From NCBI RefSeq assembly GCF_020966775.1, contig NZ_JAJKFV010000011.1:599820-663819 (forward strand): DNA of 64,000 nt. The letters are read 5' to 3'. This document shows, piece by piece, positions 53,327 through 62,080 of this stretch. This stretch comes from Rhodopirellula halodulae (lineage in GTDB: Bacteria > Planctomycetota > Planctomycetia > Pirellulales > Pirellulaceae). The first letter of the stretch is position 1. The number at the start of each line of letters is the position of its first letter. Made by a program: the position numbers and the translations under genes. A model generated the notes under the pieces. The model made no database searches. It worked only from the letters and a program-made list of their open reading frames with translations, and was not told the DNA's origin.

Positions 53327-53800
53327 TTAACGCTTCCAAGGCGGGGACGCGGACTGGTCGTCCGTACCGCTGACTTGCGACGCGGCGATCGGCTGGGCAA
53401 CAGCGTCTTTCTTCGAGTAGCCCTTCACTTCGTTTTGCAACTCGCCGGTGTCATTGCGGCGTTTCACACGCACATGAATCACGCATGGCAAGTTGTGTAA
53501 GTCCGCCGAGTCGGTTGGCACCAAGACGCCAACCGACCGGCAGATCGCAGACAACTCCCGCCGGGCGATTTCCACCGCGGTCGCGTTGGGGTTGTCGAGG
53601 TTGAGACGCACCCAGAGAAGACGGTTTGCGTACTCGCCCTCCACGATCTGAAACGTCAACTGCAGATAGTTGCCCGTGCCAGATTTCGTGGGTTTCATTT
53701 CGCTGTCAGTGATGACGGCGACGTACTTGCCAGAAGGGATCGGTTCGAGGTCGTCGGCTGGTTCGACGGTGTTGGCATCAAAGCCGTTGAGGTTTGCCAT
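53327..53800 (-). CDS. DUF669 single-strand-binding-like protein
   Basis: 157 residues from the ATG at 53800; upstream codons in the same frame lie over the Sak4 gene and are not used. DUF669 pattern: FDANTVEP, PIPSGKYVAVITDSEMKPTKSGTGNYLQLTFQI, LLWVRLNLDNPNATAVEIARRELSAIC. Typically next to Sak4 or SSAP genes in phages and thought to act with them on single-stranded DNA. Ends 93 bases upstream of the RusA start (in reverse-strand order). Confidence 0.8.
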   Translation of the reverse strand: MANLNGFDANTVEPADDLEPIPSGKYVAVITDSEMKPTKSGTGNYLQLTFQIVEGEYANRLLWVRLNLDNPNATAVEIARRELSAICRSVGVLVPTDSADLHNLPCVIHVRVKRRNDTGELQNEVKGYSKKDAVAQPIAASQVSGTDDQSASPPWKR

Positions 53801-53855
53801 GGTAGGTCTGTGGTCCTTGGTTTGGAGTCTGTAAAAAGAGAATTGGTTGAGTCGT

Positions 53856-54614
53856 TCAGTTGGCCGACATCGCTGCCACGAACGCCGCCCACGAGAGCGG
53901 CAATTCTTCAGCGATGCCGTAACGATTCTTGGCAACGCAACTGGGCGATCCGTAAGCACGCACGACGCGTTCGCCGCCGTCTTTGCCGATCGCATGAGCG
54001 ATGGTGCGTTTACGATTGAAGCCGCCGTCTTCGCTTTGCGTTCGCATCTTGCGAGTCGCGAACAGCACGGCGTCGCACCACTCTTTCACGAGGGCAGCGG
54101 CGTGCTTGTGCAGTCGCGGCGAATAGCGGTCGTAGGGTGAGGATTCGGGATCCTCAAACCGTTCGACTTTGGAATGGGCGATCAAGACCGTCACCATGCC
54201 ACGCGAACGCAGCACATTGAGTAGGTCGAGCACTTCACGCCACAGGGAGAGGGCGTGCATGTAACCGCGAGCGTAACCGCCGTCGACCTTTTCGATCGAC
54301 TCGACGGCGTACTGCTGACAGAGCTTGTCCCAGACAAGACGCTCTAGCCAATCGAGCGAGTCGATCACGACAGATTCGTAATCGTGCTTCTCATTGACGA
54401 GCGTTTTCAACGCAGCGACGACATCATCGAATTTCGTCGCTAGCGGAAAGCGATCGCATTCGATTTCGTCGAGACCGTCTTCGGTTTGAATGAAGATCGC
54501 CCTGGGGGCTTCGCTGCCGAACGTTGACTTGCCGATGCCCTCGACACCGTACAGCAAAACGCGAGGCGGCTTCGATTGCCGGCCAGATTGAATGGTTTCG
54601 AGTAAGTTGGTCAT
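53856..54614 (-). CDS. Sak4-like RecA-fold recombination ATPase
   Basis: 252 residues. Walker A GVEGIGKSTFGSEAP, Walker B-like SVVIDSLDWLE. The family (AAA_24/Sak4) comprises phage RecA-like single-strand annealing ATPases, generally found with DUF669, as here. ATG at 54614 overlaps the adjacent small gene region. Forms the recombination module together with DUF669 and RusA. Confidence 0.82.
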   Translation of the reverse strand: MTNLLETIQSGRQSKPPRVLLYGVEGIGKSTFGSEAPRAIFIQTEDGLDEIECDRFPLATKFDDVVAALKTLVNEKHDYESVVIDSLDWLERLVWDKLCQQYAVESIEKVDGGYARGYMHALSLWREVLDLLNVLRSRGMVTVLIAHSKVERFEDPESSPYDRYSPRLHKHAAALVKEWCDAVLFATRKMRTQSEDGGFNRKRTIAHAIGKDGGERVVRAYGSPSCVAKNRYGIAEELPLSWAAFVAAMSAN

Positions 54615-54656
54615 GGGTTGGATAGTTCCTTCGTTGAATGGTTGGGATGGCTGGAA

Positions 54657-54890
54657 TTACAGAGTCGGGATCGCTTCGATGTCAAAATTGCCATCGCGAT
54701 CGCTGGACACGAGGTAGTGCTTGAAGTCAATCTGGGCAACGAACCGTTGGCTGGTTCCCAGTTGCTTGCGGAGTGACTTGCACGCTCCGGTGAAATCTCG
54801 TGACGCTTCGTTAAAGCGGTCGGCCGATCGCAAGTAACGGCCGACCGCCAATGAAAGCGCCACGCGGCGTTCGATGTCCAAATCACTCAT
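54657..54890 (-). CDS. Small phage protein upstream of Sak4
   Basis: 77 residues, helical with a beta tail (MSDLDIERRVALSLAVGRYLRSADRF...RFVAQIDFKHYLVSSD). No family recognised. Preceded on the minus strand by GTACA element B. The overlapping alternative frame (54611-54886) is less protein-like. Confidence 0.6.
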   Translation of the reverse strand: MSDLDIERRVALSLAVGRYLRSADRFNEASRDFTGACKSLRKQLGTSQRFVAQIDFKHYLVSSDRDGNFDIEAIPTL

Positions 54891-54946
54891 TCGCTAACCT
54901 GGTGGATGGGAGGTTTGATGTTCCGACGACCCGTTGGCCGCCCCTG

Positions 54947-54978
54947 GTTACCTATGCCGTGAATGGGTCGCCCTGTAC
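54947..54978 (-). promoter_or_regulatory. GTACA-N14-CGGC element, copy B
   Basis: On the minus strand, GTACA is followed after 14 bases by CGGCATAGGTAAC, identical in the second box to copy A. Additional matches: TTTCT upstream and CCAGGG downstream of the box. It lies about 55-90 bases before the start of the first gene of the recombination operon. Confidence 0.6.
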
Positions 54979-54985
54979 GCCAATC

Positions 54986-55600
54986 TCAGAAATTGGTCAC
55001 GCCGTACTTCTTCAAGTGCTTGGCGATCTCGGCACGCACCGTGTTGAATCGTCGACGTGGCAGGCGAAACTTTTCCATCGTGCTGCTCATCGAATGACAA
55101 CGCAGGTACTCGCACACCCGCCGCAATTCCGCGGGCATCGTCTGCATCGCGACCTCCAAAGCGTCCGCTTCGTCGATCGCGTCCAGCGGATCGCTGTAGG
55201 ACGACTGGTTTCGTCGGTTCTGGTCCTCGTCACAGATTTCGCCACCCAGAGTCGCGAACGTTTCATCCACCGTGTCGACGGGCGTCTCAAACGACTGCAT
55301 TTGCACGCCATCTTCGATCGGGTGCCGTTTGTGGCGTTTCCTCGATCGCAACAGCTCTCGCACGCCCGAGTTGATGACTCGATTGATGAACGTGTTCACC
55401 TTCGATCGCGCCGGGTCGAAACAGTCGGCCTTCTGGATCAAGTACATCAGCAACTCTTGAGCGATGTCTTCGGCGTCACAGTCACTGAATTCCGGTCGCC
55501 GATGAAGTTGCTCGGCCTTGATCCGCGCCGTCTTCATGGCGAAATCGTTAAGAATTTCTTCGCCGAGCCGTTTGCCGTCCGCTTGAGTATTCGCACTCAT
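54986..55600 (-). CDS. Phage-encoded sigma-70-family (ECF-like) factor
   Basis: 204 residues from the ATG at 55600, preceded by GGAGA. Region 2 is visible as DAEDIAQELLMYLIQKADCFDPARS, followed by KVNTFINRVINSGVRELLRSRKR (2.4-like). An acidic linker (about 100-150) precedes a region-4-like helix-turn-helix near the C-terminus (MPAELRRVCEYL, MSSTMEKFRLPRRRFNTVRAEIAKHLKKYG). It would direct RNA polymerase to phage promoters, possibly the 36-bp or GTACA elements in this window. Confidence 0.8.
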   Translation of the reverse strand: MSANTQADGKRLGEEILNDFAMKTARIKAEQLHRRPEFSDCDAEDIAQELLMYLIQKADCFDPARSKVNTFINRVINSGVRELLRSRKRHKRHPIEDGVQMQSFETPVDTVDETFATLGGEICDEDQNRRNQSSYSDPLDAIDEADALEVAMQTMPAELRRVCEYLRCHSMSSTMEKFRLPRRRFNTVRAEIAKHLKKYGVTNF

Positions 55601-55792
55601 GGTTGTCTCCGGCTGGAGGCATCCCGTGATGCGAACGATTCGCACAGACCGCAAAGAAGCTGCGTCGCGACAAGCCATGTCACGAAAAGAACGCAGGCGG
55701 CCGGCGAGGTTCGTTCGTCACGTCCTCACAGCGAAGACGTGCCGCGACTTTTCAAGTCGCCGAGCGACATTTGGAGTCGCTAAGAAAAGTTT

Positions 55793-56497
55793 TTAGACAC
55801 CGATACGGTTGTCGCCCTCTTGATCATGGTCATCGCGCGGTGACCGCGTTGATCCGGATCGCTGACGCTTTTCAAGGTCGCGAAACGGACTGGGGTCGTC
55901 GTTCCACCAATGCTCCATGGCAATTCTGTTGCCAGACGATTCAACCGCAGAAAACCCGACCGCTTGAAAAAACAGCAAGAGGCGAAGATTGGATTCCTCG
56001 ACCGTGACTTTGATCCGCGTCCGACGTTCTCGGCTCAATCTCGATCGCAGCTCAGAAATCAATTGCCGCCCAAATGAACACAATTGATACTCTGGCTTGA
56101 TAAAGATCCGTTCCAACTCGACATGCTGCTTGTGGAGTTGATAGACCATGGAACCGACAATCACGGGCTTGCGGCGGCCGACACGAGGCAACTCAATCAC
56201 CATGGCGACTGTATTTCGTTGACTCAGACGACTTTTGTAGTCGTCATTGCTCCACGGAGCACAGGTTGCCGCAACATCAATCGCCACAACATCTTTCAAA
56301 TCTCGATGGATCATCCAACGCGCGTGCCCTTCGATCGGCGTTTCTGATGGTGACGGCTTGGACCGCCGCGAGATCCTCGGTCGCGTCACTGGGAAATCAA
56401 TGTGCAAGGCCGAAGCGATTCCTTGTACTTCTGCGGCCGATAGCCGGATTCCGCGTTCTTGCTTTAACGCTTGTTGGATTCTGTTTCTGAGAGTCAT
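55793..56497 (-). CDS. GNAT acetyltransferase with N-terminal extension
   Basis: 234 residues. The GNAT core is VIVGSMVYQLHKQHVELERIFIKPEYQLCSFGRQLISELRSRL (motif A with acetyl-CoA contact) followed by LRLLLFFQAVGFSAVE. The first 50 residues are basic (ISRRSKPSPS). The tail is charged. Monocistronic between the sigma factor and the unknown operon; lysogenic-conversion or toxin-type activity cannot be excluded. Confidence 0.7.
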   Translation of the reverse strand: MTLRNRIQQALKQERGIRLSAAEVQGIASALHIDFPVTRPRISRRSKPSPSETPIEGHARWMIHRDLKDVVAIDVAATCAPWSNDDYKSRLSQRNTVAMVIELPRVGRRKPVIVGSMVYQLHKQHVELERIFIKPEYQLCSFGRQLISELRSRLSRERRTRIKVTVEESNLRLLLFFQAVGFSAVESSGNRIAMEHWWNDDPSPFRDLEKRQRSGSTRSPRDDHDQEGDNRIGV

Positions 56498-56571
56498 CGT
56501 TGTCCTAAGGCTTCAAGTGTTGTTCGTTAGCTCTTGTGGTTTCTTTCGCAGCGTACTTGTTTCCAGATAGT

Positions 56572-57723
56572 TCACACCAACCAGTCGATGTCGGTGGGCG
56601 GTGAATAGATTGGACAGACACCGCGACTGAGGTGCGCTCGCAGATGATCGGCCAGCGGTTTTAATTCCGTGTCGAGTACATCAAGCGTTCGCTTGATGCC
56701 AACCGAAACCGATTGGCTCACTTTCTTGATGTCGCCAACTTCGCGAGGTTTGCCACCCTTGCCCAATACCGATGCGAAGTGCAGGGCCAACTGGTCCTGT
56801 TCGGATTGCAGCTTTTCCAGCCAACCCAAGTCATTGTTCGCTTGCGCTTCGGCGATCTCGTCCAGCAGTTCGTGGTACCGACCCCGACACTCCTCCACTG
56901 CCGCTTCGTCCGTTAATTCACCGGACGATCCAATCAGCTGTTGCTCGTCGATCCCGATGCGGCTGGCCAACAATGTGACCGCTGGCACCGCTCGGTTCGG
57001 GGTCGCCAACAACCGAGCGATGTAGAGTGGGCCGACATTGTTTTCGAGGTACGTCTCCTCCCCCTCGAACCGCACCACCCACATCTGGCCTTTGCGATAG
57101 AACGCATTGCCCACTGACACGCTCGACAAAGGCAAGACCTGTGCAAAACGCTCCGGTCGCGACTTGATCTGTTTCGAGCAAATGGCAAAAGCTTCAGTGA
57201 TGCTCAGCCTGCCCACGAAACCCTCGCTGGGCAGTTCATCGCCAATCAAAATCATTCGTGACGCACCACTTCGATCGGCCAGACGCGATGCTGATCGGGT
57301 CGTCGTCAAAACAATCGGAAACGATTCACCACCAACTTGCACCTCGCCAATTCGCCACGCTACACCCGGCAACAAAGTTTCCGCCGGGCCGCCGTCCGGC
57401 ATCGCCGACGCCAACAATTCCGCAATCGCACGACCGTCAACCGCCCATTGTCGCAAGCGATCCTTCTCAACCAAGTCTGCGCCATCAAAAGGGCACACTT
57501 CATAGAACTCAGCACCAGTCGGTCGCGAAACACGAACCACATTGTGGACACTGCACTGTCCGCAAGTTGCGTGCAGCGACATCGACGGCTCGGCCGGCAC
57601 CAACACGCCGGATCGAACCAGCTCGTCGGGGTCGCAACCGCCCAGCAAACGAAGCGTGTCGCAATCCACCAACGGTTCATCGCCTCGGTCAAGCAACCGA
57701 AACAGCGTCACAATCGCTCGCAA
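56572..57723 (-). CDS. Zinc-ribbon protein with regulator-type C-terminal domain
   Basis: 383 residues; TTG start at 57723 or GTG at 57711, overlapping the upstream gene by 35 bases. The N-terminal part has a C-x2-C...C pattern (TCGQCSVHN, YEVCPFDGADLV) that looks like a zinc ribbon. The C-terminal 160 residues (GPLYIARLLATPNRAVPAV, then YHELLDEIAEAQANNDLGWLEKLQSEQ, IKRTLDVLDTELKPLADHLRAHLSRGVCPIYSP) match the terminal domain I know from large AAA/TPR-type transcriptional regulators (GLxYLARLLA...LxxHLxRxxxxGxxCxYxP). Probably DNA-binding. Function unknown. Confidence 0.65.
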   Translation of the reverse strand: MRAIVTLFRLLDRGDEPLVDCDTLRLLGGCDPDELVRSGVLVPAEPSMSLHATCGQCSVHNVVRVSRPTGAEFYEVCPFDGADLVEKDRLRQWAVDGRAIAELLASAMPDGGPAETLLPGVAWRIGEVQVGGESFPIVLTTTRSASRLADRSGASRMILIGDELPSEGFVGRLSITEAFAICSKQIKSRPERFAQVLPLSSVSVGNAFYRKGQMWVVRFEGEETYLENNVGPLYIARLLATPNRAVPAVTLLASRIGIDEQQLIGSSGELTDEAAVEECRGRYHELLDEIAEAQANNDLGWLEKLQSEQDQLALHFASVLGKGGKPREVGDIKKVSQSVSVGIKRTLDVLDTELKPLADHLRAHLSRGVCPIYSPPTDIDWLV

Positions 57724-58888
57724 GGTCGATCCCCCACTGTCGAAGATACTTTTCAGCCAACAAGCGATCTCGCGTCGCCAACGATTTGATGGTGCTACGG
57801 TTGGGCCGCGTGATTGAGAGGTTGAACTCGTGACCGTTTTCCATCAGGAATCGCAGGTCGACGCGCTCGATATGCATGATCGACCGCGGCAAGTTGTCTT
57901 GCCGGATGTATCGTTCGATCATGCGTTGAAAACTTGATGATCCAAAGTCGACGTTCGGATTGAAATGCAACTTCTCTTTCGAGCCGAGAATCAACACACG
58001 AGCCGCCACAATCACGACCGAGCGAACAGCGTCCTCGGGATCAGTCGGAAACCGAAACTTCGGATCCAACAAGACTCCCAATGAGAATGGCTCGGCGTTG
58101 GGATCTTCCGGCGGCAACTCGATCCCCAAGAACTCGCGAGCAAATATCTTTTGCAGCGGGGCAATCGTCGGTTTTCCGCCGAGCGCGTACACGTCAAGAA
58201 CGTGATTCGCTTCGTCGTAGGCAAACACATTTTCAAACACGTGTGTTTCGCAAACCCGCTTGAACGCGTTGCCGCCGTCGATCAGCTTCATGAACGTTTT
58301 GCGATAGTCGTCCAGGCTCGCGAAGACATAATGCAGGTTCTCGCAGCGCAGCAAGTATTCAGCCACACATTGCCGGCCGCGTCCCTGATGTGCCGAATAG
58401 AACGCTGACAAGGCAGCAGAGAACGACTTCATGTGCTGGGGCGAGGTTCGAGGTTTCGCCGACGGAAGGTTGATTCGCCGCTGGGACGAACGCCCGCCAA
58501 TCACGCGGTCGGCTGCCGCGAAGCGCGTGGCCACTTGCCAGACCTCCGGCTTCGACAAATAGGTCAGCATCGCGACGTCGTACCGGCTATCGAACCGTTC
58601 TAGTTCCGCAAGGAAATCGTCTTCGCCAATTTGGATAGCTTGTTGAAAGATCGAACGTTGTCCCGACTCCGTCGCCATCGAATGCAAGTCGCGTAGTAGC
58701 AATTCGATCTTCTGTCTCGTCGGCTCTTCCAGCGATTGATACGCCTGAAAGATCGGTTCCACGTCCGTTTCGATCGACTCAGACCAATTCACGTCGATCG
58801 GAATCTTCAGCCCGCCAAACATTTCCTCCAGCAAACCGTTGGAAGTCTGCCGCAGGACATTCCGCGGATTAAACCCAGCTAATGACAT
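57689..58888 (-). CDS. Unknown protein in operon with regulator-like gene
   Basis: 399 residues, mainly helical, with no recognised family. A helical region (about 30-190) and a C-terminal conserved-looking segment (PNVDFGSSSFQRMIERYIRQDNLPRSI) are seen. The ATG is preceded by GGGAG. A promoter with the 19-bp operator shared with the XRE gene lies at 58912-58930, 24 bases upstream. Cotranscribed with the 56572 gene. The pair may be a regulated two-gene function of the element, such as defence or phage maintenance. Confidence 0.6.
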   Translation of the reverse strand: MSLAGFNPRNVLRQTSNGLLEEMFGGLKIPIDVNWSESIETDVEPIFQAYQSLEEPTRQKIELLLRDLHSMATESGQRSIFQQAIQIGEDDFLAELERFDSRYDVAMLTYLSKPEVWQVATRFAAADRVIGGRSSQRRINLPSAKPRTSPQHMKSFSAALSAFYSAHQGRGRQCVAEYLLRCENLHYVFASLDDYRKTFMKLIDGGNAFKRVCETHVFENVFAYDEANHVLDVYALGGKPTIAPLQKIFAREFLGIELPPEDPNAEPFSLGVLLDPKFRFPTDPEDAVRSVVIVAARVLILGSKEKLHFNPNVDFGSSSFQRMIERYIRQDNLPRSIMHIERVDLRFLMENGHEFNLSITRPNRSTIKSLATRDRLLAEKYLRQWGIDLASDCDAVSVA

Positions 58889-58911
58889 CGTCTTTTCTCC
58901 CTACCGGAAAC

Positions 58912-58930
58912 GTATCGTACACTACACACT
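58912..58930 (-). promoter_or_regulatory. XRE operator before the unknown operon
   Basis: The 19-mer GTATCGTACACTACACACT (plus strand) matches GTAGCGTAAACTAAACACT at 60212 in 16 of 19 positions. A TTGATT-like -35 lies further upstream on the minus strand. It sits 24 bases before the start of the gene at 58888. Confidence 0.65.
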
Positions 58931-58950
58931 AAACATTGAATCAAAAACGA

Positions 58951-58971
58951 ATGCCTCCGATTCGGAGGCAT
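58951..58971 (-). terminator. Terminator after the ImmA gene
   Basis: Perfect hairpin ATGCCTCCGA-A-TCGGAGGCAT on the minus strand, followed by TCGTTTTTG. It separates the XRE-ImmA pair from the unknown operon. Confidence 0.75.
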
Positions 58972-58991
58972 GAACGAACTCTCAAAGCTGC

Positions 58992-59729
58992 CTACCCTGC
59001 GAACAAACCCAGATACTCCAGTTGAATCCGCATCGCCTCGTCCGACACGGCGAATTGATCCGCCAGCGATTCACAGAACACCTCACGCATCAACCGAATC
59101 GGATCCGGCTGGACCTCGATCCCGTCGGCGTCGATCAAGAAACGGATCGGCTCGATCGCAGGAACAAGTTCTTGAAGTCGGCGGTCGCAAATCGGCTCAT
59201 CACTGCCGGTTAGCATGCGCCACGCCGGCCTGAGCAACCATTCGGGCATCAGCAAACAACCAGCGAACTCATCGGCTTGTCGTTCGATCAAGGGACGAGC
59301 GTGATCCTTGCGACAAATCACGTCCGGCATTTCATCGTCACCGTACAAGACCGCATGTCCGGCTTCGTCCAGGAACAAAAACCGGTGCAACTTCCAGTGT
59401 GCGATTTCATGGCCGAGCGTGAAGTGATAGCGACCGAGCAGATCCGGAAAGCGATCAGGATTCAGCGCGTCGTCGATCAGAATGTGCTGCCGCGAAAACC
59501 AGATCGCACCATGAACGCGACCACCGAGTTGGCTCTGGAGATCCAAGAACCCAAACGTCAGCGGCAACACCGACGTCGCAACGTCTTCGATTTCGATGGG
59601 AGGTTTCGTGATCGGCCCGAATCGCTTCGCGTATTCCACCAGCACCGCGTCGGCCTCAGCAGCGATCTGGCGAGACGACAGCGGCGGCACTTCGATTCCC
59701 TGTGCCAACAAATCAACGACCATCGTCAC
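58992..59729 (-). CDS. ImmA/IrrE-type metallopeptidase
   Basis: 245 residues. The zinc-peptidase motif HExxH is HEIAHWKLHRFLF, followed by a downstream RQADEFAGCLLMP helix that supplies the third ligand. Family members cleave a partner XRE repressor to induce a mobile element. Its ATG overlaps the stop of the XRE gene by four bases (ATGA), so they form one unit. Confidence 0.9.
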   Translation of the reverse strand: MTMVVDLLAQGIEVPPLSSRQIAAEADAVLVEYAKRFGPITKPPIEIEDVATSVLPLTFGFLDLQSQLGGRVHGAIWFSRQHILIDDALNPDRFPDLLGRYHFTLGHEIAHWKLHRFLFLDEAGHAVLYGDDEMPDVICRKDHARPLIERQADEFAGCLLMPEWLLRPAWRMLTGSDEPICDRRLQELVPAIEPIRFLIDADGIEVQPDPIRLMREVFCESLADQFAVSDEAMRIQLEYLGLFAG

Positions 59730-60091
59730 TTCCCCCGCTTTTTCATTTTACGAATCTGTTCTTTGATGATTTCAAATTGTTTCGGTGAAAGCCCCGTCGC
59801 CAACCGCATCAGCTCGGGCATGTCTTTTGGGTGTTGTCGGACCATGACATCCACGTCATCCGGCACGCGATCGGCCAGCCGAATCCATTCGTCGGAATCT
59901 TCGCCCAACAACTCAGCGATCTTCGTGACACGATCTGCCGTCGGAGGCGCGAAGTGATCTTGTTCGACCTGCGACAAATACGTTGCCGAAACGCCGATCA
60001 TTTCCGCGAATTTGCGCAGCGTGATCTTCTTCGCCGTTCGTTTTTCGCGCAGCACCGCGCCAAACGACTTCGCACCACGAGCTTTTTTCAT
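59726..60091 (-). CDS. XRE-family repressor
   Basis: 121 residues from the ATG at 60091, preceded by GGGGAGG; a longer frame to 60274 is not needed. The helix-turn-helix is REKRTAKKITLRKFAEMIGVSATYLSQVEQ (about 15-40). The C-terminal half is basic-helical and ends in KMKKRGK. Partner and probable substrate of the ImmA peptidase. The matching operators at 60212 and 58912 suggest autoregulation and control of the unknown operon. Confidence 0.88.
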   Translation of the reverse strand: MKKARGAKSFGAVLREKRTAKKITLRKFAEMIGVSATYLSQVEQDHFAPPTADRVTKIAELLGEDSDEWIRLADRVPDDVDVMVRQHPKDMPELMRLATGLSPKQFEIIKEQIRKMKKRGK

Positions 60092-60211
60092 CGCGCAGGC
60101 CTCCCCGCCGAATCGTCGCCCGAAATCCACTGCATCCAAAGCATGGCAATCTCCATCAACCACTTTCTCCTCCGGAAACCCGCAAAACCACGAGTCCCCG
60201 ACCCTCGATGT

Positions 60212-60230
60212 GTAGCGTAAACTAAACACT
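60212..60230 (-). promoter_or_regulatory. XRE operator before the repressor gene
   Basis: GTAGCGTAAACTAAACACT on the plus strand, matching the operator at 58912. It lies 121 bases upstream of the repressor start. The 312-base gap 60092-60403 holds this operator and otherwise no gene; part of it is the untranslated leader. Confidence 0.6.
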
Positions 60231-60403
60231 GCAGTCATGATATCCCGTGTCCCCAAACCCGGACAATCCCCCAATCCGAAATTTTGCTAGCAAAACCGCT
60301 AGTCCGGATCATTGAAGTCAACGCTCGTGACACGTTTGGTCACGGGGGGAAGGGAAAAAAGAAGAGACAATGGCTCCGAAGGCTCAACGTATCGAATGAC
60401 CGG

Positions 60404-62080
60404 CTAAGAAGCTGTTTCTCCTGGTTCGCGACATTCGCAGTTCCTGCAATGCGTCGCTTTCATTGTCTCAATCGCGAGCTGCATATCAGTGACACCAATC
60501 CTTGTTTGGATGCGAAGTAGTGCGCAGCCGATGGTGTAGTTCGTTTCTTCTGCGTAGACCGTGGATGGATGTTGGGTATGAACCAGATCTTGAAGCGGGA
60601 TTAGGTGTTTGCAGTACCTCGCCCGTTCTTGTTCATATACTCGCAGTTTTCGTATGTCTCGTTCTACGAATTCTCGACGGTCTTCAGGCCAGCCCATGGA
60701 TTCCATACTGTGATCTACAGCGTGCTGAACATACGCCTCAAATTCTTCGTCGCTTAATTGATCAACTCGGGATTCGCTTTGGTCGCTGAGCATGTTGACG
60801 ATGCTCTGTGATTCCGCCTGCTCCTGCCGGGCGATGGCCTCTCCAAACCCTCCGTTCAATCGAATACGCTCAATGACCGCCTCAAAAAATTCAAGAGAAA
60901 CCTGATCATTGACTTCCCGACAAAGTGGTCTTGCGCTAAATGCCGCCTTAGCTAGCATCTCGGCGTCTTGTTCAACATCCAGCTCTTTAATTGCGTCGAC
61001 GGCTTGGCGAAACGCTCGGATAGCTTCTCGCAAGTATTGGTCAATCGCTGATTGGTCGCCGGTGAATCGGACAAGCGTGACACCCAGGAGTTGTCGGACA
61101 CAACCCAACTCAAAAAGTGCGTTCCACTCCTCGATCGAATATCCTGAAACTCTCGCTTCAGCTGCTAATCTTTCTAAGTCCGTGATTACGCCATGCAACG
61201 TTTCAAGTTGCGAGACTCGCTCTGATTCCGCTTGCAGGATGGCAGCCTCTAGGACCGGAGCGCGCCCTTGCATCTGGGTTCCAATCCTCGCAAGAACTTT
61301 GCTTAATCGTTGTTGTGCAAAGAATGCGATAGATACATGATGCGCCACGCTAAGGCGGATCTTCATGAAATCCGACAGCTCAGGATCGTCAATGATTCTC
61401 CGCACTCTCGGTTTCGCAAGTTCTGTGGCGATTTCGACGTACCCAAAATCATCGGGTGAAAATTGCAGCCAATGGCGCAAATAGACAAACCCCTGGGCAG
61501 CCGAATCAGCTGTCATCGACTCGGCGAGGTCGACAACACGACGAACTGCCGCAAAAGAACCTTGACCAATCTCGGCCCCATTCAATGCGTTCCCTAGGGC
61601 GAGCAGATTCGAGAATTCCACCTTGCGAGAATCGTCTGCACCGATCGCTTCGATCAAACTCGACACAACTTCAATTTTAGGAACAAAGTCGTTGGTGTGA
61701 TGAGTCGCAAGAGGCGACAAGCACAGATCAAGTAGGCGAAGGGAAATTTGATCCAGCGCACTCTCGGCGATTGTTGGACCGTTAGGCATCGTAATCTGCG
61801 TTGTCAGTTCATCAATTGCTTCCTGCAGTGACGAGACCCCAGCATGCTCGCGTCCCAACACGTTGGCCACTCGCATCAATCCGTCGACATCCTTGGTCCC
61901 TGATTCGAGCGCTGCAACGACCTCGTGAACACGTTGTGACCGGCCATCTGTGGGGATTCGCGACCAGTAGTCGCGTTGTTGCTCAAAAACGCTTCTGGCA
62001 TAGGTTGGGTCGTTTTCTCCGACGATCGCTGACCATCGAACGACTCGGTAGTGCCATTTAAGAAAGTCAACTTCGGACAT
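60404..62080 (-). CDS. Large helical protein with Cys-rich tail, unknown function
   Basis: 558 residues from the ATG at 62080; the open frame starts earlier (62173), but that part lies over the hsdR coding sequence and is unlikely to be used. Mainly helical with TPR-like spacing of small residues. A C-terminal Cys/His cluster (ARYCKHLIPL, MKATHCRNCECREPG) may bind metal. There is no recognised family. It is the only gene between the XRE-ImmA pair and the broken hsdR and is transcribed away from it. Its composition looks like accessory or defence-type sequence, but that is only an impression. Confidence 0.6.
   Translation of the reverse strand: MSEVDFLKWHYRVVRWSAIVGENDPTYARSVFEQQRDYWSRIPTDGRSQRVHEVVAALESGTKDVDGLMRVANVLGREHAGVSSLQEAIDELTTQITMPNGPTIAESALDQISLRLLDLCLSPLATHHTNDFVPKIEVVSSLIEAIGADDSRKVEFSNLLALGNALNGAEIGQGSFAAVRRVVDLAESMTADSAAQGFVYLRHWLQFSPDDFGYVEIATELAKPRVRRIIDDPELSDFMKIRLSVAHHVSIAFFAQQRLSKVLARIGTQMQGRAPVLEAAILQAESERVSQLETLHGVITDLERLAAEARVSGYSIEEWNALFELGCVRQLLGVTLVRFTGDQSAIDQYLREAIRAFRQAVDAIKELDVEQDAEMLAKAAFSARPLCREVNDQVSLEFFEAVIERIRLNGGFGEAIARQEQAESQSIVNMLSDQSESRVDQLSDEEFEAYVQHAVDHSMESMGWPEDRREFVERDIRKLRVYEQERARYCKHLIPLQDLVHTQHPSTVYAEETNYTIGCALLRIQTRIGVTDMQLAIETMKATHCRNCECREPGETAS

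Noticed and set aside
54611..54886. Alternative 91-residue frame overlapping the small gene before Sak4
   Set aside because: Arg/Ser/Thr-biased composition without helical pattern; the overlapping frame 54657-54890 reads as a typical small protein.
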